64,000 nt of DNA from Undibacterium hunanense (GTDB taxonomy: Bacteria > Pseudomonadota > Gammaproteobacteria > Burkholderiales > Burkholderiaceae_D): assembly GCF_014284335.1 (NCBI RefSeq), contig NZ_JACOGF010000001.1, positions 649,830 through 713,829 on the forward strand, in the 5' to 3' direction. Under the pieces are notes generated by a model. That model was given only the letters and a program-made list of their open reading frames with translations. It made no database searches and was not told the DNA's origin. Every line of letters begins with the position of its first letter. Within the stretch, counting starts at the first letter, position 1. A program made the position numbers and the translations under genes. This document shows positions 16,668-25,800 of this stretch, one piece after another.

Positions 16668-17876
16668 TTACACCACCAGTTGCCAGTAATACGTCATCAG
16701 ATAGCGTGCGCTGCCAACAGAAAATTCCTGGGTGTAATCGGGCGATACCAGGCGACCACCATTGAAGCGAAAATTCTGCGACGGCAGGATCATGCCCAGC
16801 GGATTATCGGGCGATTCAAAAATATCATCCTTGGCGGTATCCAGTAACCAGCCAACCACATAACCGATCACGGCACCAATCACCGCACCGACTATCGTTC
16901 CCAGCACCGGAATTTCAGACAGCGCCACCGCGCCGACAACGGCACCGATGGCAGACATCGCCAGCGAAGTAGCCAGCTTGATCACTTCAGCACCGATAGC
17001 GTCCCACAACTTTTGCAGAAACTCAACAAAGCCACCGTCCACATCTTTTTCAGCCAAAAATACATTCGCCATATAGGCGCGTGGCCAGGCACCGGCACCA
17101 CCGAGGTTGAATTTCACAAAAGTGCGGTCCGGCCTGATATCAAAACTTTCGCCATCGCGCTTGAACGTATGAATAGCAAACTGCCCTGCCTTCACATGCT
17201 GCTGCAAAGAATCAAGGCCGTCACCGCCGCAGTAAATATTGTCATTCCCCCAGTCTGTGATTTCCCAGCCAAAGCGCCGTATGGCTTTCAGGCTTTTCAG
17301 CTTCAGATGCAATTCACGCGCATTGACTGAAGCAGGGGCTGATGCAGTTGTTGCAGCCGCACCGGCAACAACCGTGGCGGTACCCGGCGCATCGGCAAAT
17401 ACCCGCCTGAAAGCCAGCGCATTCAATATCTCGCTGGCCTGCACGCTTTTATCCGCAGTCACAACCGCCTTCTTGCTGGCAGCATCCCAGCGCAAGCCAG
17501 CCAGCGTGGCAGAGGACAACTTCAGCCCATCAAAATATTTGTTTGCCCTGGCTTGCTCAAACAAATTGTCTGGCGCTCCATGATTCAGTTTGATGGACGA
17601 ACCCAGCAGCGTCGCATCACCAATATCCACGCGCCGGCCAGAGGTGCGTGAAATACCACTAAGCCGCGTCACCGCAGAACGATTGACGACCTGATAGGAT
17701 TTCAAAAAATCGTAGGCATCTTTCTCCACCCCCTTCTGCGGCAAACTGGTCGCAGGCACATTATTCAGTACACAAGTCGCCCTTTGTATGGACAGGCGCA
17801 CGACACCAAATACACGGTCAGCCATCGCCAGAATGTCAGGATTGGTGCTGACACCTTCAAAACACGTTGCAGTCAT
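16668..17876 (-). CDS. Unknown protein with a C-terminal glycine-zipper membrane segment
   Basis: A 402-aa protein with no family I recognise. There is no signal peptide. The N-terminal 190 residues are mixed polar sequence; an Ala/Thr-rich linker (about 165-185) leads to a segment with WGNDNIYCGGDGLDSL and FVKFNLGGAGAWPRAYMANVFLAE. Residues about 285-345 are a long glycine-zipper-like hydrophobic stretch (SAIGAVVGAVALS, then VGAVIGAVIGYVVGWLLD) of the kind that inserts into membranes in pore-forming or bacteriocin-like proteins. The end, YLMTYYWQLVV, is beta-like and aromatic. It is convergent with the SARP-type regulator. A membrane-active or secreted effector role is only a guess from composition. 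Confidence 0.7.
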   Translation of the reverse strand: MTATCFEGVSTNPDILAMADRVFGVVRLSIQRATCVLNNVPATSLPQKGVEKDAYDFLKSYQVVNRSAVTRLSGISRTSGRRVDIGDATLLGSSIKLNHGAPDNLFEQARANKYFDGLKLSSATLAGLRWDAASKKAVVTADKSVQASEILNALAFRRVFADAPGTATVVAGAAATTASAPASVNARELHLKLKSLKAIRRFGWEITDWGNDNIYCGGDGLDSLQQHVKAGQFAIHTFKRDGESFDIRPDRTFVKFNLGGAGAWPRAYMANVFLAEKDVDGGFVEFLQKLWDAIGAEVIKLATSLAMSAIGAVVGAVALSEIPVLGTIVGAVIGAVIGYVVGWLLDTAKDDIFESPDNPLGMILPSQNFRFNGGRLVSPDYTQEFSVGSARYLMTYYWQLVV

Positions 17877-18317
17877 GATTCATCTCCCAGAAGCTACCGC
17901 CATCGATACGCAAGAGCCTGTGCGTGATGGCATCCACAAGGCTGAAGCCATGCTAAACAGCCAGCGTCTCTGTATCGTCTCCGGGATGGAAAGCGCTATG
18001 CACCCACCACTGCGCGCAACGTCCATGTCAACCGATTCAAGGAAAAAAGCAGATTGAGAAAGAATCCGAATCTGCTTTCATGATCAGCCTGCCTTGAAGA
18101 AGTAAGTCTGTTAAAAGTCAATTCACCTATGCATTCAAGCGCCGCATTCAAAAATATCCCAAAGAATTCGCAAGTTCAGATTGGCAACGCCACTACTCAA
18201 GCGTGCCTCAAATGTTAAATTTAATGTAATATTTACATATTATCAATTTGTTTGTATATTATTAAAAGCACCATATCAATTAATGGTTAATAACTTATAC
18301 ACTTACAAGGAAATAGT
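17877..18317. other. 441-bp gap with a stem-loop and an AT-rich promoter-like end
   Basis: No gene is supported. AAAGCAGATT (18046-18055) and AATCTGCTTT (18069-18078) form a 10-bp stem. From about 18200 to 18310 the sequence is very AT-rich (for example around TTTAATGTAATATTTAC), the likely promoter region of the gene starting at 18318. A plus-strand frame at 17788-18057 overlaps the neighbouring gene in antisense and looks non-coding. Confidence 0.6.
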
Positions 18318-19400
18318 ATGGACTTCATCGATCAAATACGATCACTTGCCGCTCGCATCATGAACACGAAAGACATCGTTCAAACTGAAGAAGCAACGAA
18401 AAATGCGATGGTTATGCCATTTATCCAGGCCCTGGGTTACAACGTATTTGATCCGCTTGAAGTAACGCCTGAATTAATTGCTGATGTCGGTACGAAGAAA
18501 GGTGAAAAAGTCGATTATGCAATTCTGAGGGATGGCAAGCCTATTATTCTCTTTGAATGCAAAAAATGCGGCGGTGATTTGAGCATCAATCATGCGTCAC
18601 AATTATTTCGCTACTTCCACGTGACAGAAGCAAGGTTCGGCATCCTTACCAATGGCATTGTTTACCGCTTCTTCACCGACCTGGAACAACCAAACAAAAT
18701 GGATGAAAAACCATTTTTGGAATTTAACATTCTGGATTTCAAAGAACAGGACATTGAAGAATTAAAGAAATTTGCCAAGTCTGCATTTGATCTGGAAAGA
18801 ATTCTCAATACAGCAAACGAACTTAAATATACGCGCGCGATACAACATGTACTGTCAGAGTGGATGACAAATCCATCTGAAGAATTCGTACGACTTGTCT
18901 CTGCTGATTTACTCGCTGGCAAAAGATTTACACCAGCTGTCAAAGACCAGTTTTCTCAGATAACCAAACGCGCATTTCAGCAACTTATCGGTGATCGCAT
19001 CAATGATCGCTTGAAGGTTGCCATGACGCCAGAAATATCTCTGGAACCAGAAGAACCGCTTACTCAAGCCGTGGACAAGAACGATCCAAACGCAATCATT
19101 ACAACACCGGAAGAAATTGAGGGCTTGCACATAGTCCGCGCTATTTTGCGAGAAGTCGTTGGCCCGCGTCGAATTGTCATGCGAGACGCCCAAAGTTATT
19201 GCGCCATTCTGCTTGACGACAATAATCGCAAGCCAATATGCAGGTTGCGATTCAATAACACCGAAAGGCTCGTTCTTGGACTATTCAGTGGCAAGGAAGA
19301 AGAAAAATTTCCAATAAGTGAACTTGACGATATCTACAACCATACAGAAAAACTGAAACAAACCGCAACGGCATATCTGCAGCAGAATGAGGGCAATTGA
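18318..19400 (+). CDS. HsdR_N-like orphan PD-(D/E)XK nuclease-fold protein
   Basis: A 360-aa protein whose first 160 residues match the N-terminal nuclease domain of type I restriction HsdR subunits (COG4748-like). The PD-(D/E)XK core is visible: GEKVDYAILRDG supplies the Asp and PIILFECKK the Glu-x-Lys. The helicase part of HsdR is missing, and no hsdM or hsdS is nearby, so this is a stand-alone family member rather than a restriction subunit. The C-terminal half has no recognised domain but includes a conserved-looking sheet (AQSYCAILLDDNNRKPICRL). AAGGAA precedes the ATG by about 7 bases. The gene and its upstream region are more AT-rich than neighbours, which fits horizontal transfer. Function unknown; defence is plausible. 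Confidence 0.8.
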   Translation: MDFIDQIRSLAARIMNTKDIVQTEEATKNAMVMPFIQALGYNVFDPLEVTPELIADVGTKKGEKVDYAILRDGKPIILFECKKCGGDLSINHASQLFRYFHVTEARFGILTNGIVYRFFTDLEQPNKMDEKPFLEFNILDFKEQDIEELKKFAKSAFDLERILNTANELKYTRAIQHVLSEWMTNPSEEFVRLVSADLLAGKRFTPAVKDQFSQITKRAFQQLIGDRINDRLKVAMTPEISLEPEEPLTQAVDKNDPNAIITTPEEIEGLHIVRAILREVVGPRRIVMRDAQSYCAILLDDNNRKPICRLRFNNTERLVLGLFSGKEEEKFPISELDDIYNHTEKLKQTATAYLQQNEGN

Positions 19401-19472
19401 ATAGTGATGCGGGGCACTTCCAATTTTTTAAAATCTGCAAATAAGCACACATAAACTGCCGTACTCACGACC

Positions 19473-19515
19473 TGATCTGACAGTCTGTCATTTTAAGACG
19501 CTAACTGTCAGATCA
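19473..19515. terminator. 12-bp inverted repeat downstream of the HsdR_N-like gene
   Basis: TGATCTGACAGT and ACTGTCAGATCA are perfect arms separated by 19 bases, 72 bases after the stop at 19400. No T-run follows. It may be a terminator or the edge of a small repeat. Confidence 0.45.
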
Positions 19516-19585
19516 AATCCCGTTATTTGATGTCTGTTTTTCCAAACCTCAAAACACAAGCGCTTGGCTGCAACCCACTTATAAG

Positions 19586-19609
19586 GCTGACTGCTGTCGA
19601 ACAGTCAGC
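19586..19609 (-). terminator. Stem-loop after the SDR gene
   Basis: GCTGACTG and CAGTCAGC pair around an 8-base loop, 45 bases beyond the SDR stop on the minus strand. There is no clear T-run, so only the stem is supported. Confidence 0.4.
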
Positions 19610-19653
19610 GCTGGTGTTACGTTTCTGAAGACGCGGTGCGTAAAGATCAATAC

Positions 19654-20403
19654 TTAAATCTGAGCAACGCCGCCGTCCACGAACAATTCGATGCCGTTGA
19701 TAAAGCTGCTGTCATCCGATGCCAGAAAAGTGACTGCCTTGGCGATTTCACTTGCTTCGCCCAGGCGGCCGATGGGTACCAGCGTCGATAAATGGGCAAA
19801 CAGGCCCTCGGTATGTTCGGGTGGCACCAATCCACCCAGACCAGGGGTGCGTATTGGGCCCGGGCTGATCGCATTGACGCGGATATGACGTGGCTTCAGG
19901 TCCAGTAACCACGAACGGGCAAAGTTGCGCACCGCCGCCTTGCTGGCGCTATAGACACTGAAGTTTTCGGTACCCTTGGTGGACGTGGTAGACGCAGTCA
20001 GGATGACGGAGCTGCCATCCTTCAGCAGCGGCAAAGCCTTTTGCACGGTAAACAGCGTGCCCTTGACGTTACTATTGAAGATGCGGTCAAAATGCTCTTC
20101 CGTGATAGCGCCCAGCGGCATCATGTCACCACCACCGGCATTGGCGAACAGAATATCCAGGTGACCGGCCTTGTTGCTGATCTCTGCATAAACGCGATCA
20201 AGGTCATCCATGCTAGCTACGTCGCCGCGTATGCCCACTGCATTCTGCCCTATGCTGGCAACCGCCGCGTCAAGCTCGGCCTGCCGACGGCCAGTAATAA
20301 AGACCCTTGCTCCCTGTGCTGCAAATTCCTGCGCTGTTGCCAGACCTATGCCGCTAGTACCGCCGGTAACCAATGCAATTTTACCTTCCAGTTTCTTGCT
20401 CAT
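19654..20403 (-). CDS. Short-chain dehydrogenase/reductase
   Basis: Classical SDR oxidoreductase of 249 aa using NAD(P)H. The cofactor motif TGGTSGIG is at residues 13-20, followed by the Arg-containing TGRR that favours NADPH; NAGGG and the catalytic YSASK with an upstream Ser (LTASTTS) complete the active site. The C-terminal [13 protein letters not shown] is typical. The substrate cannot be told from sequence. It is divergent from a LysR regulator at 20617 that probably controls it. Confidence 0.9.
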   Translation of the reverse strand: MSKKLEGKIALVTGGTSGIGLATAQEFAAQGARVFITGRRQAELDAAVASIGQNAVGIRGDVASMDDLDRVYAEISNKAGHLDILFANAGGGDMMPLGAITEEHFDRIFNSNVKGTLFTVQKALPLLKDGSSVILTASTTSTKGTENFSVYSASKAAVRNFARSWLLDLKPRHIRVNAISPGPIRTPGLGGLVPPEHTEGLFAHLSTLVPIGRLGEASEIAKAVTFLASDDSSFINGIELFVDGGVAQI

Positions 20404-20616
20404 GATGATGTCCTTGTTGATGTCAATAATGTGAGTTTTTGCAGCACTTGCCGCAAAGTCGCTGATATCTGATGCGATGTACTCACTTTACATCCATGAC
20501 ATTATTGAATAAAGTACGTAAATTCGAATACATTATTCATGTATGTAAATAATTGAAATTTCTACCCTCTGAAGGATGTCCCTGGCATTTTTCAGCAGCA
20601 CAGCAAGGGAGCACAA

Positions 20617-21519
20617 TTGGATCAGTTACTGGCAATCAAGGCATTTGCACGCGTGGTTGAGGCGGGCACGTTTTCAAGGGCGGCTGATTCACTGGACATG
20701 CCCAAGGCGACAATGACCAAACTGGTGCAATCGCTGGAAACCCATCTGGGCGTGAAGCTGCTGCAAAGGACTACGCGCAAAGTGTCTGTCACGCCAGACG
20801 GTGCCGCCTATTACGAAAAAACGATGCGGCTGATGAAGGACCTGGATGATATCGACGCCAGCTTTGGGGCCGCACAAACCAGGCCAAGCGGGCACCTGAG
20901 GATAGATGTGGGTTCGTCACTGGCAAGTCTGGTGATCATCCCTGCCCTGCCCGACTTTCTGGCACTGTACCCGGACATACAAATTGACCTGGGCGTCAGC
21001 GATCGCCATGTAGACCTGATCAGTGACAACGTCGATTGCGTCATACGCGGTGGCGAACTGACCGACCTGTCCCTGGTCGCCAGAAAAATTGGCAGTACCA
21101 CCTGGATCACTTGCGCAAGCCCGGCCTACCTCAAAAAATATGGCAAACCCAGCCACCCCGAAGACTTGCGCAAAACCCACAAGCTGGTCAACTACCTGTC
21201 TGCCCGCACCGGCCGCGTGCTACCCATGCAGTTTGCCCAAGGCGTACAAAGGATAGAGATCAACGAAGCCCATGCCTTCGGCGTCAATGAAAGCAGCGCC
21301 CATCTTGCCGCCGGCCTGGCCGGACTGGGTATTATTCACACCTTCAGCTACATGGCACAAACACATATCGACAATGGCCGCCTGCTGCCCATACTGGAAG
21401 ACTGGAAACCACAAGCCTATCCCTTCTACGTGGTGTATCCACCCAACCGGCATTTAAGTAACCGCCTCAGAGTGTTCATAGACTGGATTGCGGACAGGTT
21501 TGAACACTTGTCGAAATGA
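20617..21519 (+). CDS. LysR family transcriptional regulator (TTG start)
   Basis: LysR-type regulator of 300 aa. The N-terminal winged helix reads MDQLLAIKAFARVVEAGTFS and then ADSLDMPKATMTKLVQSLE, typical of the CrgA/DmlR-like subgroup; the substrate-binding domain follows from about residue 90. The start codon is TTG at 20617, supported by AAGGGA at 20605-20610 with six bases between and by the canonical MDQLLAIKAF N-terminus. It is divergent from the SDR gene (start 20403), and the 213-bp AT-rich gap between them presumably holds its binding sites. Confidence 0.9.
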   Translation: MDQLLAIKAFARVVEAGTFSRAADSLDMPKATMTKLVQSLETHLGVKLLQRTTRKVSVTPDGAAYYEKTMRLMKDLDDIDASFGAAQTRPSGHLRIDVGSSLASLVIIPALPDFLALYPDIQIDLGVSDRHVDLISDNVDCVIRGGELTDLSLVARKIGSTTWITCASPAYLKKYGKPSHPEDLRKTHKLVNYLSARTGRVLPMQFAQGVQRIEINEAHAFGVNESSAHLAAGLAGLGIIHTFSYMAQTHIDNGRLLPILEDWKPQAYPFYVVYPPNRHLSNRLRVFIDWIADRFEHLSK

Positions 21520-21869
21520 TGCAGTGATGCAGTGAACATTGTGAAGCGAAGCTCTCGCCAGACATACAATTACATCAGCCACGGTATTGCGCTTTTTTGC
21601 GAACGCACTTTGCTGCGTTGGCAATTTCAAATACCAGCAAGCGACGCAAAAAAATCTTCTTAATGCGATCTGCATTGCTGACTTCAAGCACATCGTCTTA
21701 TACAATGACCAGACAATCAGTTTACCTGAATACGTTTTTATATCCAGGCGAATACATACCCTGCTTCTGATATCAATTTTGGGTGTGGAGTACAAACAAA
21801 AAGCCAAAAAAATTCCAGCCCTGCTTTCACAGCGCTTATCTTTTATTTCTTAAACAGATCACCCACTTC
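21520..21869. other. 350-bp gap upstream of the acyltransferase gene
   Basis: No coding frame is supported. Around 21698-21705 TATACAAT resembles a -10 element. Two A/T-run segments with GCG (about 21588 and 21643) are roughly inverted. Nothing else was recognised. Confidence 0.5.
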
Positions 21870-22994
21870 ATGACCCAGAAACGTATCAACGGGCTAGACA
21901 CCCTGCGTGCCATTGCCATACTGCTGGTATTGATGTCGCACTACTGCGGCTTTGTCAGCAAGCACCAGACCTTTGGCTTTGCTGGCGACATAGGCTGGGC
22001 AGGTGTGGATTTATTTTTTGTGCTGAGCGGCTACCTGATAGGCAACCAGCTCATGTCTGGCATCGCTAATGGGGAGCCGCTGTCGCTGAAGAATTTTTTT
22101 GCCCGGCGCCTGCTACGCACCCTGCCCAATTACTATGTAGTGCTGGCAGCTTATTTTATTTTTCCGGTGGCACTGTCAGGACGCAGTACTTCGCCCCTGT
22201 GGCAATTTCTCACATTCACACAAAACATAGGGCTGGAATACGGACAGACATTTACCCATTCGTGGTCGCTGTGCATAGAAGAACAGTTTTACCTGATCCT
22301 GCCCATAGTCAGCCTCATGCTGCTGCGACTCAAAAGCCCGCTGTGGCTGGCCTGGGGCCTGCTCATTGCGGCAATTGGTGGTGGCATACTGTTTCGCGGC
22401 ATGGCATTTATGGACGGTCATCCCGCGTTTGATGCGCAGGTTTATTATTCCAGCTTTGGCCGCTTTGATGAATTGCTGCCCGGCGTTGCCATCGCCATGC
22501 TCAAGAATTTTCATACGGGCGTATATGACAGACTCATGCGCCACGGCCAGGTGCTGCTGGTCACCGGCCTGCTTGTCACCTGCGGCGTCTTGTATTGCAT
22601 CAACAGCGACGACTACAACAAGCTGCTGATCGTCAACTCTTTGGGCTTTTCAGCACTTGCCATCAGCTTCGCCATCCTCACCCTGGCCGCACTCAGCCCC
22701 AACAGCTACCTGCATCGCCTGCGCCTGCCAGGTGCCGCCCAACTGGCGCTATGGTCGTATGCCGTCTACCTGGTCCACAAACCCGTATTCATGCTGATCG
22801 GCACAGAACTGGCCAAACGGCATATCAATGCCAATGGGCCACTGACTATTGTTCTGGTGACTGCTGCGGGGGTGTTTGGTGGGTGGTTACTGTACAGATT
22901 GGTGGAGACACCATTCATGCAACTACGGGCGCGTTGGTTTCCGGTCAAAGCCAGGCAAGCACAGACCGGCCAACTGGTCCAACGCCCCGTTTAG
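21870..22994 (+). CDS. Membrane acyltransferase 3 family protein (OafA/YrhL-like)
   Basis: Integral inner-membrane acyltransferase of 374 aa that transfers acyl groups such as acetyl to extracytoplasmic sugars (O-antigen, exopolysaccharide or similar). About ten hydrophobic segments are seen. The family start, RINGLDTLRAIAILLVLMSH, includes the catalytic-region His, and GVDLFFVLSGYLIG is the second signature. An upstream in-frame ATG at 21783 would add 29 unconvincing residues; the ATG at 21870 opens the family N-terminus. The acceptor is unknown, and no polysaccharide cluster is adjacent. Confidence 0.9.
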   Translation: MTQKRINGLDTLRAIAILLVLMSHYCGFVSKHQTFGFAGDIGWAGVDLFFVLSGYLIGNQLMSGIANGEPLSLKNFFARRLLRTLPNYYVVLAAYFIFPVALSGRSTSPLWQFLTFTQNIGLEYGQTFTHSWSLCIEEQFYLILPIVSLMLLRLKSPLWLAWGLLIAAIGGGILFRGMAFMDGHPAFDAQVYYSSFGRFDELLPGVAIAMLKNFHTGVYDRLMRHGQVLLVTGLLVTCGVLYCINSDDYNKLLIVNSLGFSALAISFAILTLAALSPNSYLHRLRLPGAAQLALWSYAVYLVHKPVFMLIGTELAKRHINANGPLTIVLVTAAGVFGGWLLYRLVETPFMQLRARWFPVKARQAQTGQLVQRPV

Positions 22995-23033
22995 TTTGGT
23001 TTAGTTTAGTTTGATCTGAGTATAAAAATCTGC

Positions 23034-24053
23034 TTATGGCTCACCCAGTTTTTGATGGCGAGCCATTTCTTCAGGACTCAATCTCAAAAACCGCGCCGCA
23101 TTGTTGTACAAGATATCCCTCTTTTGGTCAGCGTTCAGGAAAGCTGCATTTTCAATCACCTTGACCGAACGCTCAATCACGCCAGGCCATACCATCTGGT
23201 CAGACCCGAACATGACGCGTTTGCCAAAACCTGCATTGACGATCGCCTGTAAGTAAGAATAAAAAGCTGCGGGCGGCTGGGTAAACACGATGACGCCAAC
23301 ATCAACATAAACTTGTGGATGTGCGTAAAGAACCGCCAGCATGTCATCAAGCTTTGGGTAACCGGCATGCATGATGTAGACGCGCAGTTTTGGATGTCGC
23401 ACCAGCACTTCTTCTATCGTCAAGGCACTATGCAGTCGCGCGCGATAGTTGACACTGCCGAGGTAGATAACACCCGGCGGACCAGTGCCGATATGAATAC
23501 CAACCGGAATATCCAGCTCCTCCGCCAGTGACCAATACGGTTCCATGCGTGGATCGTCAGGCGCTATGCCTGCATATTGATTGGTGATCTCACCCAGTAC
23601 CGCGAGCCGCCCTTCCTTGTTCAGCGCGCGCATGTCGTCCGGTGTAGCTTTAGATACGCCAAGCTGAAACTCAAGCCCGGGAATGAATCTGCCAGGCGCA
23701 GCATTGCGCCATGTCGCCACACGCTTTGCAGAGCCGCTCAAGACACCAACGATGTTCAGTTTTTCCATGGCTGCGATGGTCTCGTCCATCAATGCCTTAT
23801 CCGTCAAAGGTGACCAGACCGGATCTTTGCACGGCGGTTTTTTGAACATCTCCATAAACACGTCTACATAAGACGACTTGGCAGGATCCCATGCAGGAAA
23901 ATTGGCGATGGGAGTACACATACCCAAAGGCGGCGGCCCCTGATCACCCGCACCCAGCGCATGCATATGCACGTCAATAATAGGCGGGCGTACCTGGGCA
24001 AACAGCGAAAGAGGCAAAAGCAACATCACAAGCAAAATGAGGCGAAATTTCAT
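23034..24053 (-). CDS. Exported amidohydrolase-2 family protein
   Basis: A 339-aa TIM-barrel metal hydrolase of the amidohydrolase 2 (ACMSD/LigW-like) family with a signal peptide (MKFRLILLVMLLLPLSLFAQ) that would send it to the periplasm. The N-terminal metal motif is DVHMHALG; other typical elements are PVGIHIG, YIMHAGYPKLDD and MFGSDQMVWPG, the last giving the conserved Asp. The frame extends to 24092, but the ATG at 24053 gives the clean signal peptide. Reaction and substrate are unknown. It is divergent from the RidA-family gene. Confidence 0.87.
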   Translation of the reverse strand: MKFRLILLVMLLLPLSLFAQVRPPIIDVHMHALGAGDQGPPPLGMCTPIANFPAWDPAKSSYVDVFMEMFKKPPCKDPVWSPLTDKALMDETIAAMEKLNIVGVLSGSAKRVATWRNAAPGRFIPGLEFQLGVSKATPDDMRALNKEGRLAVLGEITNQYAGIAPDDPRMEPYWSLAEELDIPVGIHIGTGPPGVIYLGSVNYRARLHSALTIEEVLVRHPKLRVYIMHAGYPKLDDMLAVLYAHPQVYVDVGVIVFTQPPAAFYSYLQAIVNAGFGKRVMFGSDQMVWPGVIERSVKVIENAAFLNADQKRDILYNNAARFLRLSPEEMARHQKLGEP

Positions 24054-24425
24054 ATCATCCCTTGCAATAGTGAAATAAATAACAACTATCAAACTGCGAT
24101 TTAAATGAGTCCGAACTGATTGGTGCTGGCTAATTGTACTAAAAAGCTGATGTTAATTATTAAATAATATGCACCCCACTCTTTATTTCTCCCAAAATAG
24201 AAGAATCATCAAAGAATCGATGGTTTTTTGTGCATAGAAGCTATAGAAATTACAGCACGCATGTTCGATAGAGCATACGATAAATGATGCTACAATCACA
24301 ATAATCACACAAAAAACAAAGATAAACCAAACCTGATTTCGAGGCCGATCATTTGCGCTGCAAATTACTGCCCGCATCAGCATTAAAGCAAGCCCGACAC
24401 CGCCTCATCCGAAAGGAGCACGACT
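24054..24425. other. 372-bp gap between divergent amidohydrolase and RidA-family genes
   Basis: AT-rich, with promoter potential in both directions. I see no gene or strong palindrome. Confidence 0.5.
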
Positions 24426-24881
24426 TTGGAAAGACGCAGCTTCTGCATCAGCACCGCAGCGTTTGTCGCTGCCATACAATCCCCTTCATCCTACGGAGCA
24501 TCCAACATGAACAGACGCGCCATCAATCCTTCAAAGACTGGCTGGGCACACGGCCACGAGGTATCCAACCCTTCACGCATCGTCTTCATTAGCGGACAGG
24601 TACCAGAAGCAAGTGACGGCACCGTCCCAAAAGATTTCAAAGCCCAATGCCGCCTGGCCTGGGCCAATGTCGAAAAACAGCTAGTAGCAGCCGATATGAC
24701 ACTCAACAACATCGCCAAGATGACGATTTTCCTGTCAGACCGACGCTACATCCAGGAAGCCTACGAAGTGCGGGCTGAGGTGCTTGGCAAGAATGCTGTA
24801 CCACCAGCGATGACCATACTCATTGCGGGTATCTATGATGAAGCTTGGTTGCTGGAGATTGAGGTGATTGCGGTTGCGTAG
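24426..24881 (+). CDS. RidA/YjgF-family protein with possible N-terminal export signal
   Basis: The core (from about residue 28) is a RidA/YjgF/UK114 domain, the family that hydrolyses reactive enamine/imine intermediates: RIVFISGQVPEASDGTVPKDF, then VAADMTLNNIAKMTIFLSD and PPAMTILIAGIYDEAWLLEIEVIAVA. The usual arginine that follows the N-A-V-P-P-A motif in active members (PPAR) is replaced by Met, so classic RidA chemistry is doubtful. Two starts are possible: TTG at 24426 with AAGGAG seven bases ahead, which adds an RR-x-F-containing hydrophobic leader (ERRSFCISTAAFVAAIQ), or ATG at 24507 with GGAG ahead, giving a normal cytoplasmic protein. The long form, 151 aa, is listed because its ribosome site is better. 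Confidence 0.8.
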   Translation: MERRSFCISTAAFVAAIQSPSSYGASNMNRRAINPSKTGWAHGHEVSNPSRIVFISGQVPEASDGTVPKDFKAQCRLAWANVEKQLVAADMTLNNIAKMTIFLSDRRYIQEAYEVRAEVLGKNAVPPAMTILIAGIYDEAWLLEIEVIAVA

Positions 24882-24962
24882 AATGCGTGCCTTTTGGCCC
24901 AACTGCGGCCGATGTCATAACGCTAGTAATTCCTAGATAGATCAGGATAGGATTTGTTGTTT

Positions 24963-25415
24963 TTAGAAACGTTTGACTATGCTCGTAAAATGATGCCACA
25001 GATCGGGAGTGCGCCTCATACGTACTTCCTTCAACAATGGCTCAGCGACATTGTGGCACTTCGTCATGCTATATCGTAAATCGCTAATCAGATTGAACGG
25101 CACTACACCGTAAGAAACAGTAAGCGCAACGAGATCATAGGCGGCGCAAACTCTTTCGGCTGCTCTCCTCTCTTCAATAGTCCAATCATTGAGAAGCTTG
25201 CCACTTTCACCCAAGGTCAATAGCGTGCTTCGATCTTGCCGAAACGATTCTTCAAAAACGAACGTATGTATTGCAAATAGGTTTTGCCCAAGGGTCGCCT
25301 TACGCATAGCTAGAAGTTGAAAGTAATAGACCATAAACGTCGCAATAACAGCCACGCCAATTATCACCTGCAAAAGAATATACCACGCGTTATACACCTC
25401 AGTAGTCATCGACAT
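24963..25415 (-). CDS. Small membrane-anchored protein of unknown function
   Basis: A 150-aa protein with one N-terminal membrane helix (YILLQVIIGVAVIATFMVYYF) and a cytoplasmic helical remainder (RAAERVCAAYDLVALTVSYG, LRYSMTKCHNVAEPLLKEVR). The architecture resembles DUF4760-type membrane proteins, but I cannot assign a family firmly. A Met at 25430 is in frame; the ATG at 25415 is preceded by AAAGGG at six bases and was preferred. Codon use is AT-rich compared with core genes nearby. Confidence 0.65.
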   Translation of the reverse strand: MSMTTEVYNAWYILLQVIIGVAVIATFMVYYFQLLAMRKATLGQNLFAIHTFVFEESFRQDRSTLLTLGESGKLLNDWTIEERRAAERVCAAYDLVALTVSYGVVPFNLISDLRYSMTKCHNVAEPLLKEVRMRRTPDLWHHFTSIVKRF

Positions 25416-25800
25416 ATGCAGCCCTTTCATTGTGTGACAAGCAATTTGAAGTTATATATTATGCATTATATTGCAAAAAAAATAATGCACTAAATGCAAT
25501 TAAATTGATTTTTAATTTCTCGCAATATTCATTGCACTTTAAGAACGAACGAATATATGTCACGCTCATTACATTCTCACTTGCAACAACAAGCCTGAGC
25601 ATTTCAAAGCTGCAGACCGAAACTCGAACTACTGAAGTCAGATTAGAATACTCCAGCAATGCAAGTCCAAATAGACCGTGCAACACAGATGATGGCAATC
25701 GAGCAACCAACTTTTCGTTTCTTTACACTTCATGTAAAGCCTTTCAATACCAGCAATTTTCCTGCTAAAGCATATGTTTGTTTTAATTTTCAAAATGAAT
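25416..25800. other. 385-bp AT-rich gap
   Basis: Several short frames exist on both strands, but none has a ribosome site, a recognisable domain or sensible composition. I see no gene, RNA or clear hairpin here. Confidence 0.5.

Noticed and set aside
17788..18057. 89-codon frame in the gap before the HsdR_N-like gene
   Set aside because: Starts in antisense of the 402-aa gene and shows no domain or ribosome site.
25430..25768. 112-codon frame in the AT-rich gap
   Set aside because: No ribosome site, no domain, overlapping competing frames on both strands.
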